DNA from: DATKHR01 sp035510155
GTDB lineage: Bacteria > Acidobacteriota > Vicinamibacteria > Vicinamibacterales > CAVVIG01
Reading direction: 5' to 3'
Assembly (NCBI GenBank): GCA_035510155.1
Contig: DATKHR010000111.1
Coordinates: 1 to 64,000, forward strand
Length of the DNA: 64,000 bases
Positions 43,259 through 51,795 of the stretch are shown here, piece by piece (the first letter of the stretch is position 1; every line of letters starts with the position of its first letter). Below the pieces are notes generated by a model. It did no database searches. It was given only the letters and a program-made list of their open reading frames with translations, and was not told the origin of the DNA. Made by a program: the position numbers and the translations under genes.

Positions 43259-44641
43259 ATGGTGGTCCTTCGAGAAAGACACTTGAACGTTCTGGCGGCC
43301 ATCGCCGTCTTGACGGCCGCCGCGTGCAGCAGCTCAACGCCGACGCCCCCGCACATGACTCCCGCCGCTCCCGTGACGGTTACCGGAAAGGAGCATCTGA
43401 CGTGGGATCAGAGCGCGGCGAGCTCCGCGGAGCTTTCCATGATTGGCTTCAACATCTACATCGACGGCTTGCCCTCGATATTCACAGGCGTGGACTGCAC
43501 CCCCACCGGGACGTCGGGAGAGACGGCCGGCCTTTTCGAGTGCAAAGCTCCGCTCCCGCCGATGACCGTCGGCGGCCACTCCCTGGAGCTCACCTCGTTC
43601 TTCCAGGACAGCCCAACCGTCGAGAGCGCGAAAGCGGGGCCCCTGCTTGTCACGGTTGTGGGCGCCACGACAATGACGCGGCAACAGCCAGGACAGGCGG
43701 CGGCTCCCGTTGCAACGCCCTCGGGGCGCCGGGCCTCTGCGGGGGAGGCCGCGGCTGGAATCGACGCTCGCGCATGGCCCCCTGCCGCGGTCCGACTCGC
43801 CGACGGCCTGGATCGTCCGGCGGATCTGGCGTTCACGCCCGATGGCCGGCTCTGGATCGCCGAGCGCAGCGGCCGCGTGCGCGTCCTGCAGGACGGCGCT
43901 GTTCTGGTTGAACCCGCGCTGACGCTGGCGGCGCCCGCTGGCGGCGGAGGCGCCATTGTCGCCCTGGCGGTCGATCCGCAGTTCGCCCGGAGCCATTTCA
44001 TCTTCGCGATCTACACGGCACGATCGCGCCAACCCGGAATTGGTGGCGCGGTCGGCCCGCGGTCGGGCCCGTTGACGTTTACGCTGGCGCGATTCCGCGA
44101 AGCCGCGAACACGCTTGCCGACCGCATCGTGATTCTGGATGATGTGCCGGCGTCGCTCGAGGCGCGCGCCGCGCTGCGGTTCGGTCCAGACGGAAAGCTG
44201 TATGCCGCGTTCGACAATGGGGGGGACGATCAGCTGATCGAGGATCTGGCGTCATTCAACGGCAAGATTCTCAGGTTGAATCCCGATGGGACGACGCCGG
44301 ATGATGCCGCGCGCAAATCGCCGGTCTTCATGTCAGGGATGACGTCGCCGCGCGGGCTCGCGTGGCACTGGCGCTCGGGCCAAATGTGGGCGGCCGACGA
44401 ACGGCGCGTCGGCGCGGTCCCGTGGGACAACGCGCCTGCGGCGCTCGCGATCCTTCAGGACGACCTCTTTGTCGGATCGGATGTAGGATTGAGGCGCGGG
44501 CGAATCGACGAACAGCATCCGTCGCGGCTCACGCGAACGGCGGACGTGCTGCGCAACCTGCCGGTTCACGCGGTCGCCGCGGGACCCGACGGCGCGCTGT
44601 ATTTCGCGACGGACGGCGCGCTCGGGCGTCTTCAGGAGTGA
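43259..44641 (+). CDS. Lipoprotein with PQQ-dehydrogenase-like propeller
   Basis: 460 residues. Lipobox TAAAC near residue 23. Residues 40-140 form a beta domain (fibronectin-like). Residues 175-460 show propeller blades: ADLAFTPDGRLWIAERSGRVRVL, AIVALAVDPQF, ALRFGPDGKLYAAFDNGGDD and LRRGRIDEQHPSRL, the pattern of soluble glucose/sorbosone dehydrogenases (PQQ-dependent, six-bladed). The blades are short at the end, and not all PQQ residues can be checked by eye, so activity is uncertain. It lies in an exported redox operon with a cytochrome c. Confidence 0.78.
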   Translation: MVVLRERHLNVLAAIAVLTAAACSSSTPTPPHMTPAAPVTVTGKEHLTWDQSAASSAELSMIGFNIYIDGLPSIFTGVDCTPTGTSGETAGLFECKAPLPPMTVGGHSLELTSFFQDSPTVESAKAGPLLVTVVGATTMTRQQPGQAAAPVATPSGRRASAGEAAAGIDARAWPPAAVRLADGLDRPADLAFTPDGRLWIAERSGRVRVLQDGAVLVEPALTLAAPAGGGGAIVALAVDPQFARSHFIFAIYTARSRQPGIGGAVGPRSGPLTFTLARFREAANTLADRIVILDDVPASLEARAALRFGPDGKLYAAFDNGGDDQLIEDLASFNGKILRLNPDGTTPDDAARKSPVFMSGMTSPRGLAWHWRSGQMWAADERRVGAVPWDNAPAALAILQDDLFVGSDVGLRRGRIDEQHPSRLTRTADVLRNLPVHAVAAGPDGALYFATDGALGRLQE

Positions 44642-44647
44642 CTCTCC

Positions 44648-44691
44648 CATGGCTCATGGCTGATCCCTGATGGCCAATCGCTGATGGCTGG
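44648..44691. repeat. Word-like low-complexity repeat (GATGGC/CTGATGG)
   Basis: Imperfect repeats of ATGGCTGAT/CTGATGGC fill the gap between the propeller lipoprotein and the cytochrome gene, and include the cytochrome ATG at 44684. Confidence 0.55.
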
Positions 44692-45616
44692 AGTGTGCCG
44701 GAACTCGATCGCGCGGACTGTTCTCTTCATCGCCTTCACGGGGGCCGCGGCGCTTGCCGCGTCTTCCTGTGGACGTGCGAAGCGATCCGGCCATTCGCTT
44801 GTCCCCTCGTCGGCGACGATGGTGGCCGCGTGGCGGGTGCCTCGGAACCCGCTCGACGACCCCACGCTCGACACCTCGCCGCTGGCGAAGCAGATTCGGT
44901 GGGGCTTTCAGATTTTCACCGATACCCCAGGCAAGGCGCCGGCGTTCACAGGGGGCACGATCTCGTGCGCGAACTGTCATTTGAACGCCGGCCAGCGCGA
45001 GCGCGCGTTGCCGATAGTCGGCGTGGCAGCGGTCTTTCCCGAGTACAACGCGCGCGCATCGCGACTGATCTCGCTCGCCGACCGAGTTGTCGATTGCTTT
45101 CTCAGAAGCGAGAACGCGACCGGCAGCAAATCCGGCCATTTGCCGACGACGACCTCCGCGGAAGTGTTGGCGTTGAGCGCGTATGTCACGTGGCTCTCGT
45201 CAGGTCAGCCGGTCGGCGCCAGCCCGCCCTGGCGTGGACAGAATGCCATCGCGCCGCCCCACCTCATCGCCGTCAACAAGCTGGACCGAGAACGCGGGCG
45301 CTCGATCTACACCGAGCGGTGCACGTCCTGCCATGGCGAGGATGGACAGGGCGTGCAGATCGGCGACAAGAAGGCAGCGCCTCTGTGGGGGCCGGCGTCG
45401 TGGAACGACGGTGCAGGCGCGTCGCGCGTCTACACCCTGGCCGGTATCATCCGGTACAGCATGCCGTATCTCGACCCGGGCAGCCTGAGCGATGAGGACG
45501 CGCAGCACGTCGCGGCATTCATCACCTCCCAGCCGAGGCCGGTCTACCCTCACAAAGATCTCGACTACGCCACCGCGACGGTTCCACGCGACGCTGTCTA
45601 CTACGCCAAGCGCTGA
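44684..45616 (+). CDS. TsdA-like diheme cytochrome c lipoprotein
   Basis: 310 residues. A lipobox (LAASSC, near residue 29) anchors it. The first heme site is CANCH with the TsdA-like HLNAGQ and a DCFLRSENA segment supplying a possible Cys ligand; the second heme site is CTSCH in TERCTSCHGEDG. Thiosulfate dehydrogenase/tetrathionate reductase homologues share this two-domain layout. It may pass electrons from the PQQ-like propeller lipoprotein or from thiosulfate. The start lies within a word repeat, so a GTG at 44693 is an alternative. Confidence 0.85.
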   Translation: MAGVCRNSIARTVLFIAFTGAAALAASSCGRAKRSGHSLVPSSATMVAAWRVPRNPLDDPTLDTSPLAKQIRWGFQIFTDTPGKAPAFTGGTISCANCHLNAGQRERALPIVGVAAVFPEYNARASRLISLADRVVDCFLRSENATGSKSGHLPTTTSAEVLALSAYVTWLSSGQPVGASPPWRGQNAIAPPHLIAVNKLDRERGRSIYTERCTSCHGEDGQGVQIGDKKAAPLWGPASWNDGAGASRVYTLAGIIRYSMPYLDPGSLSDEDAQHVAAFITSQPRPVYPHKDLDYATATVPRDAVYYAKR

Positions 45617-45629
45617 ACGCGAGGATCTC

Positions 45630-46439
45630 TTGCGAGCTGCCGCTGCGCTCCTGGTTGCCGTGATGCTCGCCGTGGGCGCCACTTCCGCGCAACGCCGTGG
45701 CGAGCGTTACGCCACGGGCCGCGTGCCTGAAAACCCGAAGTACGACGGAGCGTTTCAATTCTGTCGAATAGCGTTCCGCAACGCCTCAAACGGCGACGGC
45801 TACGGCTGGTATGTGGACTGGCCCCGTGCGGATGAAAACCTGACGTTTCGCCTCTCCGAGCTGACGACGACGATCGTCAGCGACAAGGGACCGCGAAATT
45901 ACAATCACTCGGTGATGAATCTCACCGATGCGATGACGCTGTCACGCTGTCCGTTCACCATGCTGACGGAGCCGGGCGGGGCGTTCTTCGACGAAGCAGA
46001 AGCGCGAGGGCTGCGCGAGTACCTCGAACGTGGCGGATTCCTGTGGGCCGATGACTTCTGGGGCGAGTACGCCTGGGAACATTGGCTGGGCGAGCTGCGG
46101 AAGGCGCTGCCCTCCGGCGAGTTCACCGTCAGCGACGTTCCCATGGATCACCCTATCTTTCATGTGCTGTACGACGTGCGCGAGTTCCCGCAGATTCCGG
46201 GCATCGGCTTCTGGGTCCGTTCCGGCGGCCGAACGTCCGAGCGCGGGCAGGACAGCGCCGTGCCGCACGCGCGCGCGGCGTTCGACTCCAGCGGGCACAT
46301 GCTGGTCTTCATGACGCACAACACCGACATCGGCGACGCGTTCGAGCGCGAAGGCGACAGTCGCGAGTACTTCGAGGCGTTCGCGGGCAAGGGCTACGCG
46401 GTCGGCGTGAACGTCATCCTGTACGCCATGACGCATTAG
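45630..46439 (+). CDS. Exported DUF4159-family protein
   Basis: 269 residues from TTG 45630, chosen because GAGG lies 5 nt upstream and a signal peptide follows (LRAAAALLVAVMLAVGATSAQ); a longer frame runs into the cytochrome gene. The DUF4159 landmarks are KYDGAFQFCRIAFRN, WYVDWPRADENLTFRL, LREYLERGGFLWADDFWG, and the late GYAVGVNVILYAMTH. Its fold is related to flavodoxin-like glutamine amidotransferase-like domains. Role unknown. Last gene of the exported redox operon. Confidence 0.85.
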   Translation: MRAAAALLVAVMLAVGATSAQRRGERYATGRVPENPKYDGAFQFCRIAFRNASNGDGYGWYVDWPRADENLTFRLSELTTTIVSDKGPRNYNHSVMNLTDAMTLSRCPFTMLTEPGGAFFDEAEARGLREYLERGGFLWADDFWGEYAWEHWLGELRKALPSGEFTVSDVPMDHPIFHVLYDVREFPQIPGIGFWVRSGGRTSERGQDSAVPHARAAFDSSGHMLVFMTHNTDIGDAFEREGDSREYFEAFAGKGYAVGVNVILYAMTH

Positions 46440-46451
46440 CCAGGACGTTGG

Positions 46452-47498
46452 TCACGGACGCGCAGCCCCGTACCTCTTGACCTCACCCGTGCGCCCATTC
46501 GTCACGGCGAACGATCCATCCTCGAACGCGCTCACCTTGATCCAGTGCGCGGTGGTTTCGTCCAGGTTAGCGACGCGGGCGTCGGCGAAGTTCTGAGCGC
46601 CGCTCGCGCGCGATTCGTGGAGCTGCCACACGTCCTCGATGCCGCGCGCCTGGCGAAGCGCCGTGAACGCCTCGGGCGCCCCACCCTTGTTCTCCCCGTT
46701 ATTCAGGATGGCGACACGCGGTTGCAGCGCAAAGGTCCACGGGGCGACGGCATCGGCGCCGCCGTGGTGCGGCACGAGATAGACGTCGGCATGTCCAAGC
46801 AGATTGTCGGGGCAGAACACGGCGAACAACGGCTTGCCGGTCAAATCGCCGAGGTCGACGAAGCGAAACTTGCCGTAGCGGAGGATCACCCCCGTCGATC
46901 GCGGATTCTCGAGCGGCTCACCCGGCTCTCGCGCCGATGCTTCGCACGCGCGATTGGGCTCGCCGTCGCCAGAAACCGCCGTCCGGATCGTGTCGCCGCC
47001 GCTGCTGACGACGCGCACTTCGACGCCGGTGAGCGGCAGTCGGTCGCCCGGTTTGGGGACGATATGCCGGCCGAACGCTCGGATTGGTGCGTACGCATCG
47101 ACGACCGGCGCCGCGTTCCGGTCGCCCGGAACCGTCGAGTCGTGATCGACGAACACACGGATGGGCAGCCGCTTCGCCAGCTCGGGAACACCGCCGGCGT
47201 GGTCGCCGTGAAAATGGGTGACAAGCAGATAATCGATGCGCGTGATGCCCGCCGCCCGGGCGGCTGCGACGATGCGTTCGGGATCGCGGCGGTTGAAGCC
47301 GGCGTACCCGGCGTCGATTAGGAACGACTCGCCTGCCGGCGTGGCAACGAGCGTCGACTGACCGCCTTCGACGTCGATGAAATAGATATCGAGTTCGTTG
47401 GCGGCGGGCGCGGTCGAGCCTGGCGCCGCGCCAACTGCCGCGGCGACGACCGGCGCGGCCGCCAGCAAAGCGCCTGCTGCCCGCGTCAGGCGCGTCAC
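46452..47498 (-). CDS. Exported MBL-fold hydrolase, ComEC/Rec2-like
   Basis: 348 residues from GTG 47498, whose GTGA overlaps the reductase stop. Signal peptide (LTRAAGALLAAAPVVAAAVGAA) precedes a metallo-beta-lactamase domain: THFHGDHAGG metal motif, FIDVEGGQSTLVATP opening strand, a GDRLPLTGVEV strand and a VPHHGGADAV second-metal segment. It resembles the soluble ComEC-like MBL proteins. Its end converges on the DUF4159 gene after 12 bp. Substrate unknown. Confidence 0.87.
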   Translation of the reverse strand: MTRLTRAAGALLAAAPVVAAAVGAAPGSTAPAANELDIYFIDVEGGQSTLVATPAGESFLIDAGYAGFNRRDPERIVAAARAAGITRIDYLLVTHFHGDHAGGVPELAKRLPIRVFVDHDSTVPGDRNAAPVVDAYAPIRAFGRHIVPKPGDRLPLTGVEVRVVSSGGDTIRTAVSGDGEPNRACEASAREPGEPLENPRSTGVILRYGKFRFVDLGDLTGKPLFAVFCPDNLLGHADVYLVPHHGGADAVAPWTFALQPRVAILNNGENKGGAPEAFTALRQARGIEDVWQLHESRASGAQNFADARVANLDETTAHWIKVSAFEDGSFAVTNGRTGEVKRYGAARP

Positions 47499-48538
47499 AG
47501 CGCGGCCACGCGGACAATCAGCTTGCCGAAATTGCGCCCCTGGAGCAGGCCGATGAACGCGGCCGGGGCGGCATCGAGCCCCTCGACGATATCTTCCCGA
47601 TATTTGATACGGCCGTCGCGCACGAGCGGCGTCATCTCCTGCGCGAATGCGGGCGCGCGATCGCTGTGGTCGCTCACGATGAACCCCTTGATCATGGCCC
47701 GATTGACGAGCAACGGCCGAAGATTCGGACCACCGACGTGCTCCGTCGCATTGTACTCGGCGATGAGACCGCACAGCGGAATACGGGCGCCGCGATTGAG
47801 CAGCCTGAGAACAGATGCCAACACGGCGCCCCCGACGTTCTCGAAATAGATGTCGACGCCGCCCGGGCACGCCGCACTTAGCGCCTGCTTGAAGTCATCT
47901 CTCTTGTAGTTGACGCATGCGTCGAACCCGAGCTCGGCGATCACGTACTGGCACTTTTCCGCGGAGCCGGCGATCCCCACCGCACGACACCCTCTGATCT
48001 TGGCCAACTGCCCGACAACCGACCCGACCGCACCTGATGCGGCCGATACGACGACGGTCTCACCCGCCTTGGGCTGCCCGATGTCGAGCAGACCGACGTA
48101 AGCGGTAAGCCCAGGCATGCCGAGAACGCTGAGGGCTGTGGACACCGGCAGCGTGCGGTCGAGCGTGCGGAGGTCCGCTCCGTTCGAGACGGCGAACTCC
48201 TGCCACCCGTCGTAGCCGGCCACGATGTCCCCCGGTCGAAACGCCGGGTTTTGCGACTCGACGACCTCGCTCACGGTGTGCCCGCACATCGGGTCCCCCA
48301 CGGCCACCGGCGCGGCATACGACGGCCCGTCGCTCATGCGGCCACGCATATAAGGATCGAGTGACAGCCACAGCGTGCGGCGCAACACGGGGCTCCAAGC
48401 GGGCCCCGCTGCCCCGCCGGTGCGGGCAGCGGCCGCGGGCGGATCGCCGAGCGAGGGCATCGGCGCGTCGACGGCCTCGAAATTGTCGGCGGTGGGCGCG
48501 CCAATCGGACGGCTCTTTAAGCGAATCTGGCGATTCAT
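47495..48538 (-). CDS. NADP-dependent MDR oxidoreductase (CurA/prostaglandin-reductase-like)
   Basis: 347 residues. A zinc-free medium-chain reductase: SLDPYMRGRMS, GDIVAGYDGWQEFA, VVSAASGAVGSVVGQLAKIRGCRAVGIAGS (NADP-binding AxxGxxG) and YFENVGG are the markers of the curcumin/leukotriene B4 12-hydroxydehydrogenase branch. It should reduce alpha,beta-unsaturated ketones. Cytoplasmic. A TAGGAT lies 6 nt before the ATG, with no Shine-Dalgarno. The next gene, an exported MBL protein, is coupled by a 4-base overlap. Confidence 0.9.
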   Translation of the reverse strand: MNRQIRLKSRPIGAPTADNFEAVDAPMPSLGDPPAAAARTGGAAGPAWSPVLRRTLWLSLDPYMRGRMSDGPSYAAPVAVGDPMCGHTVSEVVESQNPAFRPGDIVAGYDGWQEFAVSNGADLRTLDRTLPVSTALSVLGMPGLTAYVGLLDIGQPKAGETVVVSAASGAVGSVVGQLAKIRGCRAVGIAGSAEKCQYVIAELGFDACVNYKRDDFKQALSAACPGGVDIYFENVGGAVLASVLRLLNRGARIPLCGLIAEYNATEHVGGPNLRPLLVNRAMIKGFIVSDHSDRAPAFAQEMTPLVRDGRIKYREDIVEGLDAAPAAFIGLLQGRNFGKLIVRVAAL

Positions 48539-48544
48539 GGCGCG

Positions 48545-48550
48545 ATCCTA
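48545..48550 (-). promoter_or_regulatory. Candidate -10 box (TAGGAT) of a leaderless transcript
   Basis: TAGGAT on the minus strand ends 6 nt before the ATG at 48538, with no Shine-Dalgarno between. Confidence 0.4.
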
Positions 48551-48719
48551 CCAAGGCTCGCGCATGGGAGGCCGCAGGCAGGGGCGTGGGCGATTCTTTG
48601 AGCAAAAAGCGAAACGGCGGAGAGCCACGTGGCGATGTCAGGTCCGCCACGCGCGCGCGGCCCGCGCGCTGGCGACCCGGCGCGACACCGCACACTCTCC
48701 GCCGCTTCCTGGGCTAACT

Positions 48720-48742
48720 CTTGGGCCTTGGTCCCTGGTCCA
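48720..48742. repeat. Word-like low-complexity repeat (CTTGGT family)
   Basis: CTTGGGCCTTGGTCCCTGGTC lies in the 211-bp gap between the GNAT and reductase genes and shares words with the spacer at 35987-36020. The rest of the gap has no gene I can support. Confidence 0.55.
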
Positions 48743-48749
48743 CCCGATC

Positions 48750-49427
48750 TCAGTGAACCGACGCCGAGACCGGCCGCCCAACGGTGCGGCACCAATCATC
48801 CTCGAGAATTGACCAGAGCACCTGGTCGTGGTACTCGCCGTTTCTGAGGAACGAGCGGCGCAACATACCCTCCTGCACGGCGCCGATCTTCCGGAGCGCG
48901 CCGTTGCCGCGCCCGTTTCTCACCGACGCTCGCGCCTCGAGCCGATGGACGCCCAGTGTCTCGAAGGCGAACCGCAGCACCAGCCCGGCGCCCTCCGTGA
49001 AGGCGCCCGAGCCCCAATACTCAGACCCAATCGCGAATCCCCACTCCGCCGTCTGGAACCCGGTCTCGAGCTCGCGCAGTTGGAAGATGCCGATTGCGAC
49101 GTCGCTCGGGTTCAGCGTGACCGCGTAGCAGACGTACGTCCCGAGATCGCGCATCCGGTGCGTCCAGGCGATGAACCGCTCGAACCCTTGGATCGTGGCG
49201 GGAGGCGGAGAAATGAACCGCGACACCTCCTCGGTTGTCAGCATGGAGAACAACGATGTCGCGTCCGACGGGCGCAGCTCGCGCAAGCTCACGCGCTTGC
49301 CGGTCAGCAGCGGCAGGGCCTTGCGCCAGTCGCTACTGACGAGCACTCCAGGCTCGGCAACCATGCTATGAGTCGCGCGAGTCCGGACCGAAGGCTCCAG
49401 TTTGGATCGGTAAGGCATCTTTTCCAT
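48750..49427 (-). CDS. GNAT acetyltransferase, RimJ/RimL-like
   Basis: 225 residues. Strand SLRELRPSDA, EWGFAIGSEYWGSGAFTEGAGLVLRFAFETLGVHRLEARASVRNGRGNGALRKIGAVQEGMLRRS includes motif A acyl-CoA binding (here WGSGAFTEGA) and the RimJ/RimL-type C-terminus. It probably acetylates a protein N-terminus or small amine. The start codon is 2 bp downstream of the S8 protease stop, so both come from one transcript. A Met at residue 22 is an alternative start. Confidence 0.87.
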   Translation of the reverse strand: MEKMPYRSKLEPSVRTRATHSMVAEPGVLVSSDWRKALPLLTGKRVSLRELRPSDATSLFSMLTTEEVSRFISPPPATIQGFERFIAWTHRMRDLGTYVCYAVTLNPSDVAIGIFQLRELETGFQTAEWGFAIGSEYWGSGAFTEGAGLVLRFAFETLGVHRLEARASVRNGRGNGALRKIGAVQEGMLRRSFLRNGEYHDQVLWSILEDDWCRTVGRPVSASVH

Positions 49428-49429
49428 GG

Positions 49430-51508
49430 CTAGAGACCTCCGCCCGGCAGAGGTGCCGACGATGGCGTCGCGACGGTCGAGCTGGGGAGCGTGACAAGCC
49501 CCCCAAGGTCGGGATCGCCGAATTCTGTCCCAACGCTTGATGGCGCCCCATCGGCGGCATCAGGGAATATCAGGTCGCTGGCGGGATCGCCGGACATGCC
49601 CCACACGATGTTGTCTTCGGCCGACATCCCCCAGACGATGTTCCCCGCTGCCGACATGCCCCAGACGATGTTGTCGCCTGCGGCCGCCGTGCCCCAGACG
49701 ATGTTGCTGACCGGGTCGGTCATGCCCCAGACAACGTTGTCGCAATCCGCACCGCCGCAATCCATGCCCCAGACAATGTTGTCGCTCTGGGACATGCCCC
49801 ACACGATGTTGTCGCCGTCGCCCGCCGTGCCCCAGACGATGTTGTCGACGCTCATACCCCACACGATGTTGTCGCAGGGAGAGCAGTCGGTGCCCCACAC
49901 GATGTTGTCGCCTGTGGCGCCGAGCGTCTTCGCGCTGCCCCAGACAATGTTGGTGGCCCAGGCATTCGACGCCGGGTTGATGTAGCCGCCCGTGATCAGA
50001 TGGTTGCCCCAGATGATCTGGCGGCTCCAGATGGCCTGCGCCGGCATGCGATCGCCCGGCCTGGGATTGGCGTAGTACTTCGCCAGTCGCACGGCTCCCA
50101 GCGAATTAAGAAATCCCGCGCCCTCACGCAGAGCGCTATAACCAGGATACGACTGAGCGGTGTACTGGAGGATCGCTTTGATCAGGTTCGGCGTCAGCAG
50201 TGGGTTCGCCTGCAGCATCAGCGCGACAGTGCCGCTGACCACCGGGGCTGCCATGCTCGTGCCGCTCAGCGCGAGATACGGCTTGAACCCGAGTGCGGGC
50301 TGTCCATCGACGAGAAATGCCGCATCGATTGAATAGAGCGTGCTGCCGGGAACGGCGAGTGAGACCGTTCCTGTGCCTGGAGCGACCAGATCCGGCTTCG
50401 CCGCGAAATCAACGGCGGTCGGACCCGACGAGCTGTAGCTTGCCATGGCATCGTCCCATCGCGTGACGGTGCCGTTGGTGGTCGAGGCGCCGACGGTCAG
50501 GACCCATGGGGCGTTGCCGGGCGCCGTGATGCCGCCCCACTGCAGTTGGCCTTGGGCGTTCTTGCCGAAATTGCCGGCAGCGGCGACGACCGTAATGCCC
50601 TGGTCGGTGAGCGCTTTCGCGGCGAGCGTCAACGGATCGGTCCAGTACGATTCGTCCACGCCCGCGCCGACCGACAGGTTGACGACTCTGATGTTGTAAG
50701 TCGCGGAGTTGGCGGCGACCCAACTCATGGCGGCGATGATGTTGCTGATCGTCCCCAGTCCGTTCTGATCGAGCACCTTCAACGAGACGAGCGACGCGCC
50801 GGGCGCAACACCTGCCAGTTGTCCGTTCGAGTCGTAGCCATTGCCGGCGAGCGTGCCCGCGACGTGCGAGCCGTGGCCGTTGTCGTCATACGGCGCTGTC
50901 TGCCCGTTCACGAAGTCCACGAACATCGACACACGCTGGTTGCCGTACGGATAGAGGACCGAGCTGTTGTTCGTGAGGTCGTCGTGCCACGAGGTCACGC
51001 CGGAGTCGATGATGGCGACGCCAATCCCTGCGCCCGTATAACCGAGGTAGTTCTGAACGACCCGCGCCCCGACCGTGACCGACGTCCGATAGTTGTGCAT
51101 TGCGGCCGGCCGGTCGTAATTGATGCGAAAGACTGATGGATGCGCGGCGAGCTGGCGGATAACGGAATTAGGGAGCTCGAGAGCGACCCCGTGAATGATG
51201 TCAAGTCCCTTGCGTGCGAAGCGCTGGAACTGAGGAGGCAGTTGCGCGCCAGGCACCAGCGAGACAATGACCTTCGTCAACGCGAAGGGATTGCCGTCGC
51301 GTGAACGACGAGCGACTTCGTCGTCCATGCGGTAGTCATGCACGAACGAGTTGGGCCCGCTCTTGGCGTTCCTGCCTGGACCGTTGGGCTGGCCTTGTGC
51401 CGACGCGATCGGCCCGGCAGCCAGAAGAACGAGCAGGCTTCCCAGGAGCGTGCGCTTGGGTCCCCAGACCGCTTTGTGTCTGGTTGAATTGCCGGACGCA
51501 CGGATCAT
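49430..51508 (-). CDS. Secreted S8 subtilisin-like protease with C-terminal NIVWG repeats
   Basis: 692 residues. Signal peptide to about residue 37. Residues 75-135 are an inhibitor-I9-like propeptide. Catalytic triad: Asp168 (VAIIDSGV), His212 (GHGSHVAGT) and Ser418 (GTSMAAP). The domain ends near residue 480. Residues 498-640 hold one IIWG and eleven NIVWG or NVVWG units, spaced 9-15 residues apart by variable acidic/Ser/Gly linkers, two of which carry Cys pairs. The tail ends in a low-complexity Asp/Ser/Pro stretch. The repeats might bind a surface polymer or form a beta-helix; no cell-wall anchor is visible. Confidence 0.92.
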   Translation of the reverse strand: MIRASGNSTRHKAVWGPKRTLLGSLLVLLAAGPIASAQGQPNGPGRNAKSGPNSFVHDYRMDDEVARRSRDGNPFALTKVIVSLVPGAQLPPQFQRFARKGLDIIHGVALELPNSVIRQLAAHPSVFRINYDRPAAMHNYRTSVTVGARVVQNYLGYTGAGIGVAIIDSGVTSWHDDLTNNSSVLYPYGNQRVSMFVDFVNGQTAPYDDNGHGSHVAGTLAGNGYDSNGQLAGVAPGASLVSLKVLDQNGLGTISNIIAAMSWVAANSATYNIRVVNLSVGAGVDESYWTDPLTLAAKALTDQGITVVAAAGNFGKNAQGQLQWGGITAPGNAPWVLTVGASTTNGTVTRWDDAMASYSSSGPTAVDFAAKPDLVAPGTGTVSLAVPGSTLYSIDAAFLVDGQPALGFKPYLALSGTSMAAPVVSGTVALMLQANPLLTPNLIKAILQYTAQSYPGYSALREGAGFLNSLGAVRLAKYYANPRPGDRMPAQAIWSRQIIWGNHLITGGYINPASNAWATNIVWGSAKTLGATGDNIVWGTDCSPCDNIVWGMSVDNIVWGTAGDGDNIVWGMSQSDNIVWGMDCGGADCDNVVWGMTDPVSNIVWGTAAAGDNIVWGMSAAGNIVWGMSAEDNIVWGMSGDPASDLIFPDAADGAPSSVGTEFGDPDLGGLVTLPSSTVATPSSAPLPGGGL
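49595..49951 (-). repeat. Imperfect coding repeats for NIVWG motifs
   Basis: Eleven copies of a CCCCAGACGATGTTGTC-type 17-mer (plus strand), spaced 27-46 nt, read out on the minus strand as NIVWG(M/T). Spacers vary in length but always keep the frame. Confidence 0.85.
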
Positions 51509-51795
51509 GATTTGGCAGGGGGAGCAAACCCATGGCCAAGCTTAGCTGCTGCGAGATATCTTCAATAAAATCAAGAGCTTAGTGGTGGGCTCGGCGACCA
51601 GTTCGATCAGGCGGCATGTGAAGATCTGGGACAAGCGTTCCCAATGAAATGGCTGATGTACGACTATAAGTCATTATAGAAGTGACACTTACGCCATCAT
51701 GTTCCATTTCTGACCACGACGGACGCAATTGGAACACTCTGTCATATCGAGTCCTACTGAAGAGCTGTGTTGTGTGATGCGATAATGCGCAACCA
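51509..51795. other. Divergent intergenic region, 287 bp, AT-richer than neighbours
   Basis: Lies between the leftward S8 protease and rightward PD40 gene. It contains a 16-bp inverted repeat CTATAA-GTCA-TTATAG (51664-51679), a second pair TGTTCCA/TGGAACA (51700-51706 and 51730-51736), and GATAAT at 51781-51786 before the next gene. No ORF. Confidence 0.6.
51781..51786 (+). promoter_or_regulatory. Candidate -10 box (GATAAT) of a leaderless transcript
   Basis: GATAAT ends 9 nt before the ATG at 51796, with no Shine-Dalgarno. Confidence 0.4.

Noticed and set aside
49595..49951. Regularly spaced 17-bp repeats that could suggest a CRISPR array
   Set aside because: Spacers vary in length but always preserve reading frame, and repeats translate as NIVWG within a protease gene.
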